This document shows positions 49,190 to 61,600 of a DNA stretch of 64,000 nucleotides, piece after piece. Position 1 is the first letter of the stretch. Every line of letters begins with the position of its first letter. The notes under the pieces are model-generated. The model worked only from the letters and a program-made list of their open reading frames with translations. It was not told the DNA's origin and did not search any database. The position numbers and the translations under genes were made by a program. The DNA is taken from NCBI GenBank assembly GCA_024291935.2, contig CM044320.1, positions 55,246,001 through 55,310,000 of the forward strand, in the 5' to 3' direction. Source of the DNA: Okapia johnstoni (lineage: Eukaryota; Chordata; Mammalia; Artiodactyla; Giraffidae).

Positions 49190-49530
49190 CTTCATTGCCC
49201 CATGCATTCACTCCAAAGATGAGGCTGTAGAGTCCAGCTCTCTCGTATCTGGAGCACCTGTTCCCTACCCTTCACTCCCATGGTCACATCCATTGTTCAA
49301 GCCTTCAACATTCAGTACCTCTTGCTTGACTTATCATAGAAGCCCTCTCACCATCCCCACAGTGTTAGTCCCTTCTCACCTCTACACAGTACTATCTGAT
49401 AATTTTCCTTAAGCACAGCTCTGTTGATGTCACTACTTGAAAAGCATGAGCTATCAGGGAAGCCTCTTAAATCACTGGCCATTAGTGATTAAACTCAATC
49501 TCCAACCCCTCTCTTCTCCCTGGAGGTCAG
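49190..49530 (+). repeat. L2-like LINE remnant
   Basis: Diverged wording such as cactcccatggtcacatcca and atgtcactacttgaaaagca; boundaries uncertain. Confidence 0.4.
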
Positions 49531-50039
49531 GAGGTGGAACTGAAAGTTCCAACCAGTTCAGCCCAATGTAGGACTCTACTGGGCAGTCTTTGTTCAAGGA
49601 CCTTCATTAGCCTAGCTGAGACTTTCTCAGGGCTGAACTGCAGTTTAAGTTTCTTCCTTTTAAATCCTCCTTTCCTTCTCTTTCTTGTTTCAGACCTGTA
49701 TTGGCACCCACTCCTGCACTTTCCACCTTTAGTCTCTATAGGTATTTTCCCCCAGTGAGTGCCTTGCATGTCTGTTTCTGTCTTGGCATCTGAACTGACA
49801 CACAGGGATATTGACAGGACGTACCTTAATGGGCTGTTATGAAAATTCAGTGACTTAATATATATGAAATGCTTATAACAGGGCCTGTAATACAGCACGT
49901 GCTTTGCAAGTGTTAGCTTCTCTTACTATAATTTTATTATGCTTTTGATCTCAAGTTATATTTTATTCTCACTAGGAAACCTCTCAGTTCTTGGACTGGC
50001 TTGGAAGCCTCTCCTGAATGCTCCAACAGCATCTGGCCC

Positions 50040-50432
50040 TTACTTCTATTATGGTTGGTCCTCCATATCTACGGGTTTTGCACCTACAGACTCAGCCAAC
50101 AACAGATTAAAAATATTAGGAAAAAAATTTCCAGAAAGTTCCAAAAAAGCTAAATTTGAATTTGCTTCATGCCAGCAACTATTTACATAGCGTTTACGCT
50201 GTATTTACAACTAATTACAGGCATTTACATGGTATTTTTCACCTATTTCCATATAATTTACATTATATTAGGTATGGTAAGTAATCTAGAGATGATTTAA
50301 AGAGGATGTTCATAGGTTATGTGCAAATGCTATGTCATTTTACATAAGGCACGGAACATCCTCAGATTTTGGTATTTGTGAAGGGTCCTGGGACCAACCC
50401 CTCATGGATACCAAGGGGTGACTGTATATCGC
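50040..50432. mobile_element. MER2/Tigger-like DNA transposon remnant
   Basis: The left end is ggttggtcctccatatctac, the right end catggataccaaggggtgac; the interior includes tctagagatgatttaaagag. The non-autonomous Tigger-type family is recognised by wording only. Confidence 0.65.
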
Positions 50433-50864
50433 ATTGTTTTCTTGTCAGTCTTTACGCTTTGACCATGAATTCAATGAATAATGGAATCTTGTTTTGTTCA
50501 CTTTTGTGTATCAGTGCTTAACATTGTGTCTGACTCATAGTGGTCATTGAATTGATGTTGTTGAATGAAAATGATTCAGTGGAGTCTTAACAGATGAGCA
50601 TTATTTGTCAAATGGATGAGAGCTGTGAAAGAACTGTAGACAGAATTGTATACTGGGTCATGAAAAGCCTGTACTGTGTGGGTTATTGAAAGGTGCTTAT
50701 TACAACTAAAGAGTAGGGTGCAAAAGAGGGTGGTAAAAGAGGAGGCTAAGAAAGAAATCTGGGACCAGAGCACTGGGGAGACCTTAAAGCCAAGCTAAGG
50801 TAAGCATTGTGTAGGCCTTGTGATGTCCTAATGGGTCCAAACCCATTTATTTAAAAAAACCTTT

Positions 50865-51197
50865 ATTTATTTATGGCTGATCTGGGTCTTTGTTGCTACA
50901 CTTGGGCTTTCTCTAGTTGCGGTGAGCAGGGGCTTACTCTCTGGTTATGACACGTGGGTTTCTAGCTGTGGTGGCTTCTCTCATTGTGGAGCATGGGCTC
51001 CAGGCATGCAGGCTTCATTATTTGCCACACGTGGGCTCAGTAGTTGTGGTTCTCAGGTTCTAGAGCACAGGCTCATAAGTTGCAGTGCTCAGGCTTAGTT
51101 GCCCCATGGCACGTGGGATCTTCTCAGGCCAGGGATCCAACTGGTGTCCCCTACGTTACCAAGTGATTCTCAACCACTAGACCACCAGGGAAGCCCC
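50865..51197 (-). mobile_element. Long CHR-type SINE
   Basis: tttgttgctacacttgggct ... ggcacgtgggatcttctcag ... gaccaccagggaagcccc. Confidence 0.85.
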
Positions 51198-51225
51198 TAC
51201 ACCCATCTTTGACCTCCAACTATGA

Positions 51226-51455
51226 CTTCCCAGGTGGCTCCGTGTTAAAGAATCCACCTGCCAATGCAGGAGACACAGGAGATTCAGGAGATTCGAGTTT
51301 GATCCTTGGGCTGGGAAGATTCCCTGGAGAAGGAAATGGCAACTCACGCCAGTATTTTTGCCTGGGAAATCCCATGGACAGAAGAGCTTGGTGGCTACAG
51401 TCCAGGGGTCGCATAGAGTCGGAAACGACTGAGCGACTGAGCATGCACATGACTT
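51226..51455 (+). mobile_element. Bov-tA SINE
   Basis: cttcccaggtggctccgtgt ... tcggaaacgactgagcgact. It has a short acaggagattcaggagattc duplication. Confidence 0.88.
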
Positions 51456-51589
51456 TATGAGTCATATGTTAGTTCAGCCAGCAACTACAGATTGCCCCCA
51501 AAAGGTGGATGTTTCTCTAGAACTATGTATAGAAGTGTAGGCATCTCTGAACATTCATTTCAACAATGCATATGATTCATCTATATTTA

Positions 51590-52245
51590 CAAACTGCTTC
51601 GGCTGCAATGTCTCACCAAACTGTTGGGTCTCTTAATCTCTTTGCCTTCATCACAGCCCTGTTTAATCCATCCTTCATTCCCACTGTGAGACAGATCTTT
51701 CTAAAGATATATCTGGCCATATTAGCCTTCAGTTTAATACCTTCTAATGGCACACTCTTGTTGCCTATAAGATACATCCAGATTCCTTAGTGTGGTTTAC
51801 AGGACCCCTCCTGGTCTGGCCCTTCACCACTTCACCTTCCATTTCTTCTTCCATATGCACTCTACATCGCCTGAACTGCTTGTAGGCATCAGGAAATTTT
51901 ATGCTGTTCACCCCTCTATTCATGTACACATTATTGCTGCCTGGAATGTCATTTCATCCTTATCCACTTTTTGAACTCTTTAACTATTTTATTGGAAGTA
52001 TTTCAAAAATCATTGCCTCTGTGAAGCTAGGTCTAACTTAGCAGGTAGTGGGTCACTCTCCTTTATAGCTCCATCAGACTGTGTATACTTCTGTTTGGCA
52101 CCTACCACATTGCAATGCAATTGTCTGGTTACTTCCCTGACTCCCCTCTCTAGACTGTGGCTAGAGGGTAGGACGGTGTATTAGTTAATACAGGGTCCTA
52201 GCACATAGTGCAATGGTTGGCAGATAGTAAATACTGGTTAAAGAA
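51590..52245 (+). repeat. L2-like LINE directly upstream of HSD17B6
   Basis: A long diverged L2 stretch (ttcaccacttcaccttccat, gctgcctggaatgtcatttc, ending cagatagtaaatactggtta). It ends about 45 bp before the HSD17B6 exon acceptor. Confidence 0.6.
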
Positions 52246-52288
52246 AAAAGGAAGGAATAAAACGAAAGCTGTTCTTTTTCTTTTGAAG

Positions 52289-52615
52289 GAGGCCCTCTCA
52301 CCATGTGGCTGTACCTTGCGGTCCTCGTGGGCCTGTACTACCTCCTGCGCTGGTACCGGGAGAGGCAGGTGGTGAGCCACCTCCGGGACAAGTTCGTCTT
52401 CATCACGGGCTGTGACTCGGGCTTTGGGAACCAGCTGGCCAGGCAGCTGGACCTGCGAGGCTTGAGGGTCCTGGCTGCGTGTCTGACGGAGCAGGGGGCC
52501 AAAGAGCTGAGGAACCAGACATCAGACAGGCTGCAGACGGTGATTCTGGACGTCACCAAGACAGAGAGCATCGCTGCCGCCACCGAGTGGGTGAAGGAGC
52601 GTGTGGGGGACAGAG
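52289..52615 (+). CDS. HSD17B6: HSD17B6 first coding exon
   Basis: Acceptor ttctttttcttttgaag ends at 52288; 14 nt of 5' UTR precede the ATG at 52303. An upstream non-coding exon is therefore required. The exon encodes residues 1-104 (MWLYLAVLVGLYYLLRWYRE onward) and is visibly GC- and CpG-richer than the other coding exons. Donor GTATGG. Confidence 0.93.
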
Positions 52616-55600
52616 GTATGGGGAAGTTTTTTCTCCTTTCATTTACTCAGGCATGAAGATGTTAACATTTTATGTGCATATATATTTCACATATATAATC
52701 TCAAAAACGGGGCTTGAAAGACTGGCTTTGTCATTTGAAAGACAATTGTGATCTTTGGCAGTGTTTCCTTTCCTTAACAATGTTTGTATTGAAAAATGAA
52801 CCCAGTAGGTTTCAGGCTGTTCTCTCACCTTGCAAGTGAAGTATTTACAACCACAATTCTTTTCTTCACAATTCTTTATGTTTGAAGAATTTTCAAGGGG
52901 TTCTTAAGAATCTGCTTCTTTTTCCCTTGGCTACCATCTAAAATACAGAATTCCTTGAAGCCAGCCTTTGATCGTCTTCTTTTTTTAAAACAAGTTTTCA
53001 TTTTATTTTTTCTAATTAATAGACTGTATTCCTTAGAGCAGTGATAGATTTACAGAAAAGTTGGAAAGCACAGAGCTCCCATATGCAACCCCCTCTTACA
53101 GTTTCTCTTATTATTAACATCTTGCATTGGTGTGGTACATTTATTACATTGATAAATCAATATTGATACATTAGCATTAATGAAAGTCTATAGTTTACAT
53201 TAGGATCCACTTTGTGTTGTATGGTTCTATAGGTTTTGCCAAATGTAAAATATCCTGTATTTACCGATATAGTATGATGCAGAATACTTTCAGTGTCCTA
53301 AAAATCCTTTGGCTCCACATATTCATGCCCTCTGCTCTCCCCACCTCCTCCCAAATCCTGGCAACTGTGCAGCCTTTTACTCTTTCCATGTTGTTGTTGT
53401 GCAGTTACTCAGTTGTGTCCAACTCTTTGGAACCCCATGGACTTCAGCATGCCAGGCTTTTCTGTCCTTCACCATCTCCCGGAGCTTGCTCAAACTCATG
53501 TCCATTGAGTCAATGATGTCATCCAACCATCTCGTCCTCTGTTGTCCTCACTCTTTCCATAGTTTTGCCTTTTCTCAGATGTCATGCAATTGGAATCATA
53601 TTGGATGTAGCTTTTTAGACTGGCTTCTTTCATTTAACAATATGCACTTAAGGTCCCTCTGTGTTTTTCTGTGGCTTGAGTACTCATTTAATTTTATTAC
53701 TGAATAATATTCCACTGTATGTACTACAGTTTGTTTATCCATTCACTTACAGAAAGACATCTTGGTTGTTTTAAATTTTTTGGCAATTATGGATAAATCC
53801 TCTTTTCTAAAGTTCATTTTCTCTGGATATTATCCAAATCCTCTTTGATCCCCTTCTTTCTCTACTTGTTTTATGATTCATTAGGTCCTGATAATTGGAC
53901 CTCCTAGATATCTACTCATCCAATGAGTTCTAAAATAGTAATAAAATTATTTTGTTTGGATTGAAGAATTTTTTTTAATTTACTTTAAATTAGAAAATTG
54001 ATTTTAAAATATTACTCCTACCTGAGGATGTTCTTGACTACAGAGTCAGAAGTTATGGTAGCTATCGCCTCTGTGCTGTGTATAGTGGTTTATTTCTCCT
54101 GTATTGTTTTATTATTGTTAATGTTTTCCCACCTGTTAGAGAGTGTGCTCCTCCAGGACATGGATCTCTCTTAACCATCACTGTATTCCCAGTTTCTAAC
54201 ATACTGTCTGATACATGTTAAGGGCTCAACAAGGGTTGAATGGATCTCATTTACAAACAGTTTTCTCTATTACCTTTATGCCCTTGATTTCTAAGTTATT
54301 TCTTGTTCATCACACCTGAATTTCTAACTACTTGCTGGTTTTCTCAACTGGAAATTCTACTGGAAGCTCAAACTCACCAAATCTAAAGGAGAACTCTTAT
54401 TGTCTCATCTTCACCAAATCTGCTTTTCATTTTGGTCCTTGAGACTGATTCTTTTCTCCCTCCAACCCCAGAGCTCAAGACAGAAAGTTATACTTTCAGT
54501 CCTTTGGAAGTACTTTCTGTTTCACCCTTAAAGTGATAATATAGCCATTTAATCCAGAAAGAGTCTTTTTATTAGACTCCCTACCTTAGTGGGCCTTGGA
54601 CTTCATATCTTCTAATTGTGTATATTTTTTGATGCTATAAATACTAAAGTTCAATTCATACTGGTTGGCAAATTCCCTCAAATCAAAAGCTAACATTAAG
54701 GTTCTGTTTATCCTCCCTGGATTCCTGCCTTCTCTTTGTTTTTGGCTTAACTTTCTTTTATTTTCTTACTGATTGACATGTTTAAGATTGAAAAAACATA
54801 TTTTGATTTGTTTAAGATTGAAAAAGTATATTTTGTCTAGCATTTTTAGCTGTTTTCAGCAGAAAGACTGATCAAGGTAGAAGTCTGTCGTTTTTGTCTG
54901 AAACTAAACTCCTGCTTTGAATTTTATTGTTTTAGGGCTCTGGGGTCTGGTCAACAATGCAGGCATTTTTCAATCATATGGCTACGCTGAGTGGCTGAAG
55001 ATTGAGACCTACAGGGAAACCCTTAGGGTGAACCTCATTGGTGTGATAGAGGTGACCCTGAGCATGCTTCCCCTGGTAAGGAGAGCACAGGGGAGAATTG
55101 TCAATGTTTCCAGCATTCTGGGAAGAATTGCTTTCTTTGGAGCAGTCTACTCTTGTTCCAAGTATGGAGTGGAAGCCTTCTCAGATATTCTGAGGTAAGA
55201 CTCTTAAGTTAAAACAATCTAGAAGAGTGGGATGGGGAGGGAGGTGGGAGGGAGGTGTGGGAAGAAGGGGACATGGCTGATTCTTTTTGATGTATGACAG
55301 AAACCCACAAAATTCTGTAAAGCAATTATCCCTCAATTAAAAAAATAAAGTGGCAAAGAAATCCCCAAACAAACAAAAGCAACCACTGAGTACTTAAATA
55401 TGTCTTAGTCACCTCTACCTACTAGTCACTTTCACCTACGTTATCTTATTTCATCACTTCCAAAATCTGATATGTTTACTAGATATTATTTATTAGATAA
55501 TAATTAAATATTATTGTTTACTAGATATTATTGCTAGTCTGTTTTATACAGAAAGCTGAGGCTCAGATTTGGTATCTATTCAAAGTTCACCTGCAACAAC

Positions 55601-58600
55601 GATGATTTGGCCGACCCATGTTTTGACCCCAAGTCTTTGTGTCCTGTCACCACACCACATTTTAACTCTCAAGATATATCCTTGATAAAATGTTATTTCT
55701 GAAGAGAGGATGACTGTTCTCTTTCCTCCTGTCCTCATCTCTTCACAGTGACTCTTTCTGGTGCTCATCTGCTTCCAGTTAACTTATTTCATCCCTTTAT
55801 TCTGTATATCTTCTCTTTATCTAACGGTTTCTTTTCTTTCGTATAACTTAAGTTTGCCACAACCCTCTAATGGCCCTGCCTCTACCTCCTGGCTTTTTAA
55901 AAATACCTCATTTCAGCTTCCTGCTGCTCTATCAGCGGTTCCTTCTTTTTATAGTTCCCTTTATATTTTAATTTCTGAGACAGAGAATCCTGTTGGGCCT
56001 GAGATCATTTTTTCGTGTGTTCTGTGTGACACGCATGATGGGATTTTTTTTGCACTTACTATCTGTTAGACACTGCTGTGAATATTTTACATCTAATAAA
56101 TCACTTAATCTTCATAGCAACCCAGTGAGGAAGAAATTATTTTTATCCTTATTGTATGTCTAGGGAAACTGAGGCACAGAGGTTCAGTAATTTGCCATGG
56201 CCATCTCGGTAATAACAGGCTGAGTCACTGTCCAGTCCTAAGAGGGGCTCTCCTCCCATCAAGGACCCTTCTTGGTCATGCCAGCTGTAGACATGAGGAT
56301 ATAGTCACACGGTACAGAATAGTGCTGCACAGACTCTCCTTTAGCAGAGGCTGCCTCTAGGGGCAGTTTCTCTTAGAAACAAGCTACAAATATTACAGAC
56401 ACCATGAATTAATTTCCTATGGCAGTTGTAATAAGTTTCCACACATAATTTATGATGCATGGTGTCTTACAACAGCACACATTTATTCTCTCACAGTTCT
56501 GGAGTCTAGGAGTCTGAAATCAGCATCACTGGGTCAAAGTCAGTTGTTGACAGGGCCATGTTCTTCTGAAGGCTCTAGGAGAGAATCTGTTACTTGCCTC
56601 CTGCTTCTGGTGGCTGCTGGAATTCCTTGGCTTGTGGCCACATCAACCTCTGCCTTTATGGTCACATTGCCTTCTCTTCCTCTGTTGGTCTTTGGATCTA
56701 CCTATGCCTCTCTTATAAGGACAGTCGTGATTACATTTAGGATGCACTCAGATCACCAGGCACAGTCTCCCTAGCTTAAGATCCTTAACTCAATCAAACT
56801 TGTGAAGTCTTTGCCACATAAGGTAACATTTACAGGTTTCAGGGATTAGGACCTGATATGTTTGGGAGTCATTATTTAACTTACCACATGCCATGACTGG
56901 TATATATCTAACACAATGTGCATATCATATTATCTGCTTAGGAAAGGAGTAGGGAAATAACCAAGGACATTACATGAGTTGTTACTCTATGGCAGGCATC
57001 TTTCCTGGCTTCCTGCCTATCCAACATTTTGACCACCTCCATGGGGCTGCTGCCTGCTGATTTACCACTGCTCATGACTCTTGGACTCCTTGAATCATTC
57101 CCAGGCCAAGAGTGAAGACAGGCCCTTCCAACCTTTAAATCATTATTTAGTTCCTTTAGGAAATTCCAGTTTGCCTTAATTATGCTAAGGATAAACAGAA
57201 AAAGGAAGTTTTGTCCCCCATTTGAGTTAGAGTTTTAAAGGGGATGGAGATGTGGTATGTTGGGAATTTATGAGAAAGCTGCAAGGGGAAGTGAAATGCA
57301 AAGGGCCAAAGCACCCCTGGCTTGCCCCTCCTTCTGCTCCAATACACACAGGCCCCTGGAGAATCATTTTCTGAAGCTCTAACTTGAAAGGGTTTAGGCT
57401 TTGGTTTGATAAGGGAGGGTTTTCCTTTAGAGCAGTGATTCTTAACTTTTAGCATGCCTTAGAGTCACCTGGAAAGCTACTTTGAACAGATTGTTGGTTC
57501 TTAGCCCCAGAGTTTCTGATTTAGTAAATTTAGACTTGGGCTCAGTAATCTGCATTCTAACAAGCTCCCAGATGCTGATGCTATTGATCTGGGGTCCACA
57601 CTTTGAGAACCATTCATTGCTTTAGAGGATCATGATGCTTTGTGTTTTATATTCTTATGAAACACTGCTCCAAACATTTCTCCTTGACATCAGCTTGGGC
57701 TTCATCTTCTCTAGCAAGGTGCTACAACCTCTAGAGCAGGGAGCACCCCTCATCACTGTCCTGGAGTACTGAAGTAATACCTCACAGGGTGCACAATGCC
57801 ATCTTACTTCACTTGGTGAAGGCAGCACTTAGCATAGTGCCTGATACATACACAGCCCCCGATGAATACTTTTGAAAAGGTTTTTTGAACTAACCTGAAT
57901 ATTCTGGAGTGACCAGTGACTTGTCAATTTAATGCCCACGTCACATTCCACTAATGGTCTCTTGCAATCTCTGAACACACTGCAATTTTTCACAGCCCGC
58001 TGCTTCTGTGTGTGCAATTCCATCAGTATGGTATTCAACTCCACCCTTTCTTCACCCGGAAATTTCCTCTTTATCCTTGGAGGCTCAACTGAAACATTTT
58101 CTCTTATTGAAGCCTTCTTTGACTCCCTCAGAAAATCTACATCCTGTTTTCTACTTATGTAGACCCCTGAATACCTTGCCTTTATAATTCTTTTGACTTG
58201 TATTGAAATTATTTGCTTATTTATCAGACTCACTCACTGTGGGCTTTTCAGGGGTGGTGAGCAGAGTCTTAATTTACTGAGATTGTGCATGCAAAACACT
58301 TAGCCCAGTAGATACCATAAGAACATGAATTTTCCTTATTATTTCTTGTATTCTTCATTTTTCCAGTGTACAGCACATGGTCGAAAGTGAACAACTCTGT
58401 TAAATAAACGGATGTGGAATTGAATGGTTATGGTAGTTTGTATAATCATATCCCAATTATTGCACCTAGGGATGTGTAAAATTTTATTTTGTTCCCCTCC
58501 ATTTCTTTATCCTTTAAAATATTCAGTAAAGGTGTGTTTATAACTATTTTGTTTTTTTTTCTGCCTGAAAACATTGAAATTGTGGTATCTTTCAATCAGA

Positions 58601-61600
58601 GGAGTTAACTTGAGGGTTTTTCCCCCTAGGCGTGAGCTTCAACATTTTGGGGTGAAAGTCAGTATGGTTGAACCTGGCTACTTCAGAACAACAATGACAG
58701 ATGTGCAGAAGTTCTCAGAGATGATGGAACAAACCTGGAAAGAAGCTCCTGCGCATATTAAGGAGACCTATGGACAGAAGTTTTTTGATGCCTGTGAGCT
58801 TTTCTTTTAATGGCATGATGGATAATCTTGCATGAAAAGGGCAAAGGCGGTTGGTAGAGAGTGATTGGGAGATCTTCTAAGAATAAATCACTTCCAATGT
58901 AGCTTTCCTAAGACAAGAGGGAAGGTTCAGGAAGGTCCTAGTGCCTTCATAGTTGGTGTGGTGATGGCTGTTGTGGCTGAGGAAGAGGCCATACAAGCAG
59001 CCTCAGGACAGAGCTTACCCTGCCTTGTCACCTATGGGCCTGGACACCTGAGCACCAGGGAGGTATTGTGTGGTTGGAGGCGTGAAGCCTCTGGATTTTG
59101 TGAGAGGGTGCCCCACCACAGTTTGAAGGGGCAGGTGTGGGAGGCCTGCTTAGTTGAGCATTCAGTGTTATCTACTGTTTGGGTAACAGCCTAGCCACAA
59201 ACTCCACATTTTATTACGAGAGGAGGGAGGGGGCATATAGGTGGGGAGAGGTAAGTGGGTTAGGACAGGATTTGCAGGGCATTGTCGGCCATTCCCAGAG
59301 GCTGGACCTCACGTGCAGGCAATGGGAGTCTTGCAGGAGTGAGAAGGTTCAATTTCATGGCGTGGAGGAGGATAGGTTTTGGGGGAAGAGGGAGTGCAGT
59401 CCTTTAAGTAGAAGAAAATAATGCACACTAGCGTGGGGTGCACCTTCCTGGGGAAGGGGTACTTTTTCTTCACATAAAGAATTTAGCAGCTTGCCAGGGC
59501 CAAAGGGAGCAGCTCTTTTCCCATTCACAAAAAGGCCCTGTGGCAGGTAGCAGTAGCCCTGGCCTTGACTTTGGGTGATATCTCAGTACAGAAAAAGGAG
59601 AAGGGGAATGTGCACATGGAAGACTCCTGACCTACAGTCCTGTCTTCTGGGTACATCAGGCTTAGGAGGGTGACTATCCACAGAGGGGAGAGAAATTGGA
59701 TCAAGGAAAGGCTGATAGAAAACTTCCAGAGCCTCTCAGAATACAAGCTAGGGAACTACAATTCCTAACAAGTCAGGCGGCCAGCTGCTCTTCTGAGCTC
59801 TTCTCTACCTAAAGTTTTAAACTGTTAGAGAATTTATCTCCCCTTGTGGGTACATATATTTGACAAGAGAAATCAAAGGAAAAGAGAATTTACTAAGAAG
59901 TGGCTTTATGCAAAAGGAGGGATATATGTATTTAATGATTTAAAGGAGTTGAAATTGTTCATTTATTTGTCCCTAGATCAGAATAATTTAGATCAGTGCT
60001 ATCCAATAGATATATGAGAACCATATATATAATCTTAAATTTTCCAGTAGATAGTTTTAAAAAGGAAAAAAAAACCAGGTTAAATTAATTTTAATACATT
60101 TTACTTTAACCCCATATATATATCCCGGAGAAGGCAATGGCAACCCACTCCAGTACTCTTGCCTGGAAAATCCCATGGACGGAGGAGCCTGGTGGGCTGC
60201 CGTCCATGGGGTCGCTGGGAGTCGGACACGACTGAGTGATTTCACTTTCACTTTTCACTTTCATGCACTGGAGAAGGAAATGGCAACCCACTCCAGTGTT
60301 CTTGCCTGGAGAATCCCAGGGACAGAGGAGCCTGGTGGGCTGCTGTCTATGGGGTCACACAGAGTCGGACATCACTGAAGTGACTTAGCAGCAGCATATA
60401 TATATCCAAAATACTATTGTTTAACATTTATCATCAATATAAAAGTTATTGATAAGATCTTTTATATTTTTTCCCTGTTAGTTTTTGAAAATTGGTGTGT
60501 AGTTTACACTTACAGCACATCTCAACTGGGATACTAAATTTTCCTAGGAAGTACTTCTGTATTTGGATTAATACAATTGATAGTTGCCAGAAGCATTATT
60601 CATAATAGCCCCAGAGTGGAAACAACTCAAATGTCCATCAACTGTTGAATAGATAAACAATATGTGATATAGCCATACAATGGAATATTACTTGGCAATA
60701 AAAAGAAATGAAGTACTGATACATGCTACAACATGGATGAACTGTGAGAACACTTTGCTCCCTGAAAGAAGCCAGTCACAAAAGACCATGATCTATGATT
60801 CTATTTATATGAAATATCCATAAAAGGCAATCTGTAGAGACAGAAAGTAGATTAGCATTTGCCTAGGGCAAGAGTGGGTTGAGAGTGATTGCTAATGGGT
60901 ATAAGGTTTCTTTTGGGGATGATGAAAATGTTTTAAACTTAGACTGTGGTGATGGTTGCATAATTCTGGATATACTAAAAGTCATTGATTTGTATATTTT
61001 ATTTTTATTTATTATTATTATTTGATTATGTTGCTTGGCTTGTGGGATGTCAATTCCCCAACCAGGGACTGAGCCCAAGTCACAGCAGTGAAAGCACTGA
61101 GTCCTAACCACTGGATCACTAGGAAACTCCCTGATTTGTATACTTGATTTAAAAAAATTTTTATCTTCTTATTTACTTTGGCTGCACTGGGTCTTCCTTG
61201 CTGTGCATGGGCTTTCTCTTTAGCAGTGAGCAGGGGCTACTTTCTGGTTGGGGTGCTGTGGGCTTCTCATTGCTGTGGCTTCTTCTGTTGCAGAGCACAG
61301 ACTCTAGGCGCACGGGCTTCAGTAGTTGTGCCTTGCCAGCTCCAGAGCACAGGCTCAGTAGTTGTGGTGGCCAGGCTTAGTTACCTGTGGCATGTGGGAT
61401 CTGCCTGGACCAGGGATCCAAGCAAACTGAATTCTTAACCACTGGACCACGAGGGAAGCCCTGATTTGTATACTTGAAACAGATGATTTTTATGAATGTG
61501 AATTATCTCAATAAAGATGCTAAAAATTTTCTAGTTGAAAAGTAGATTCATACATCTACATTGTTCCAAACATATTTAAAATTTTCCAATAACAGAATTG

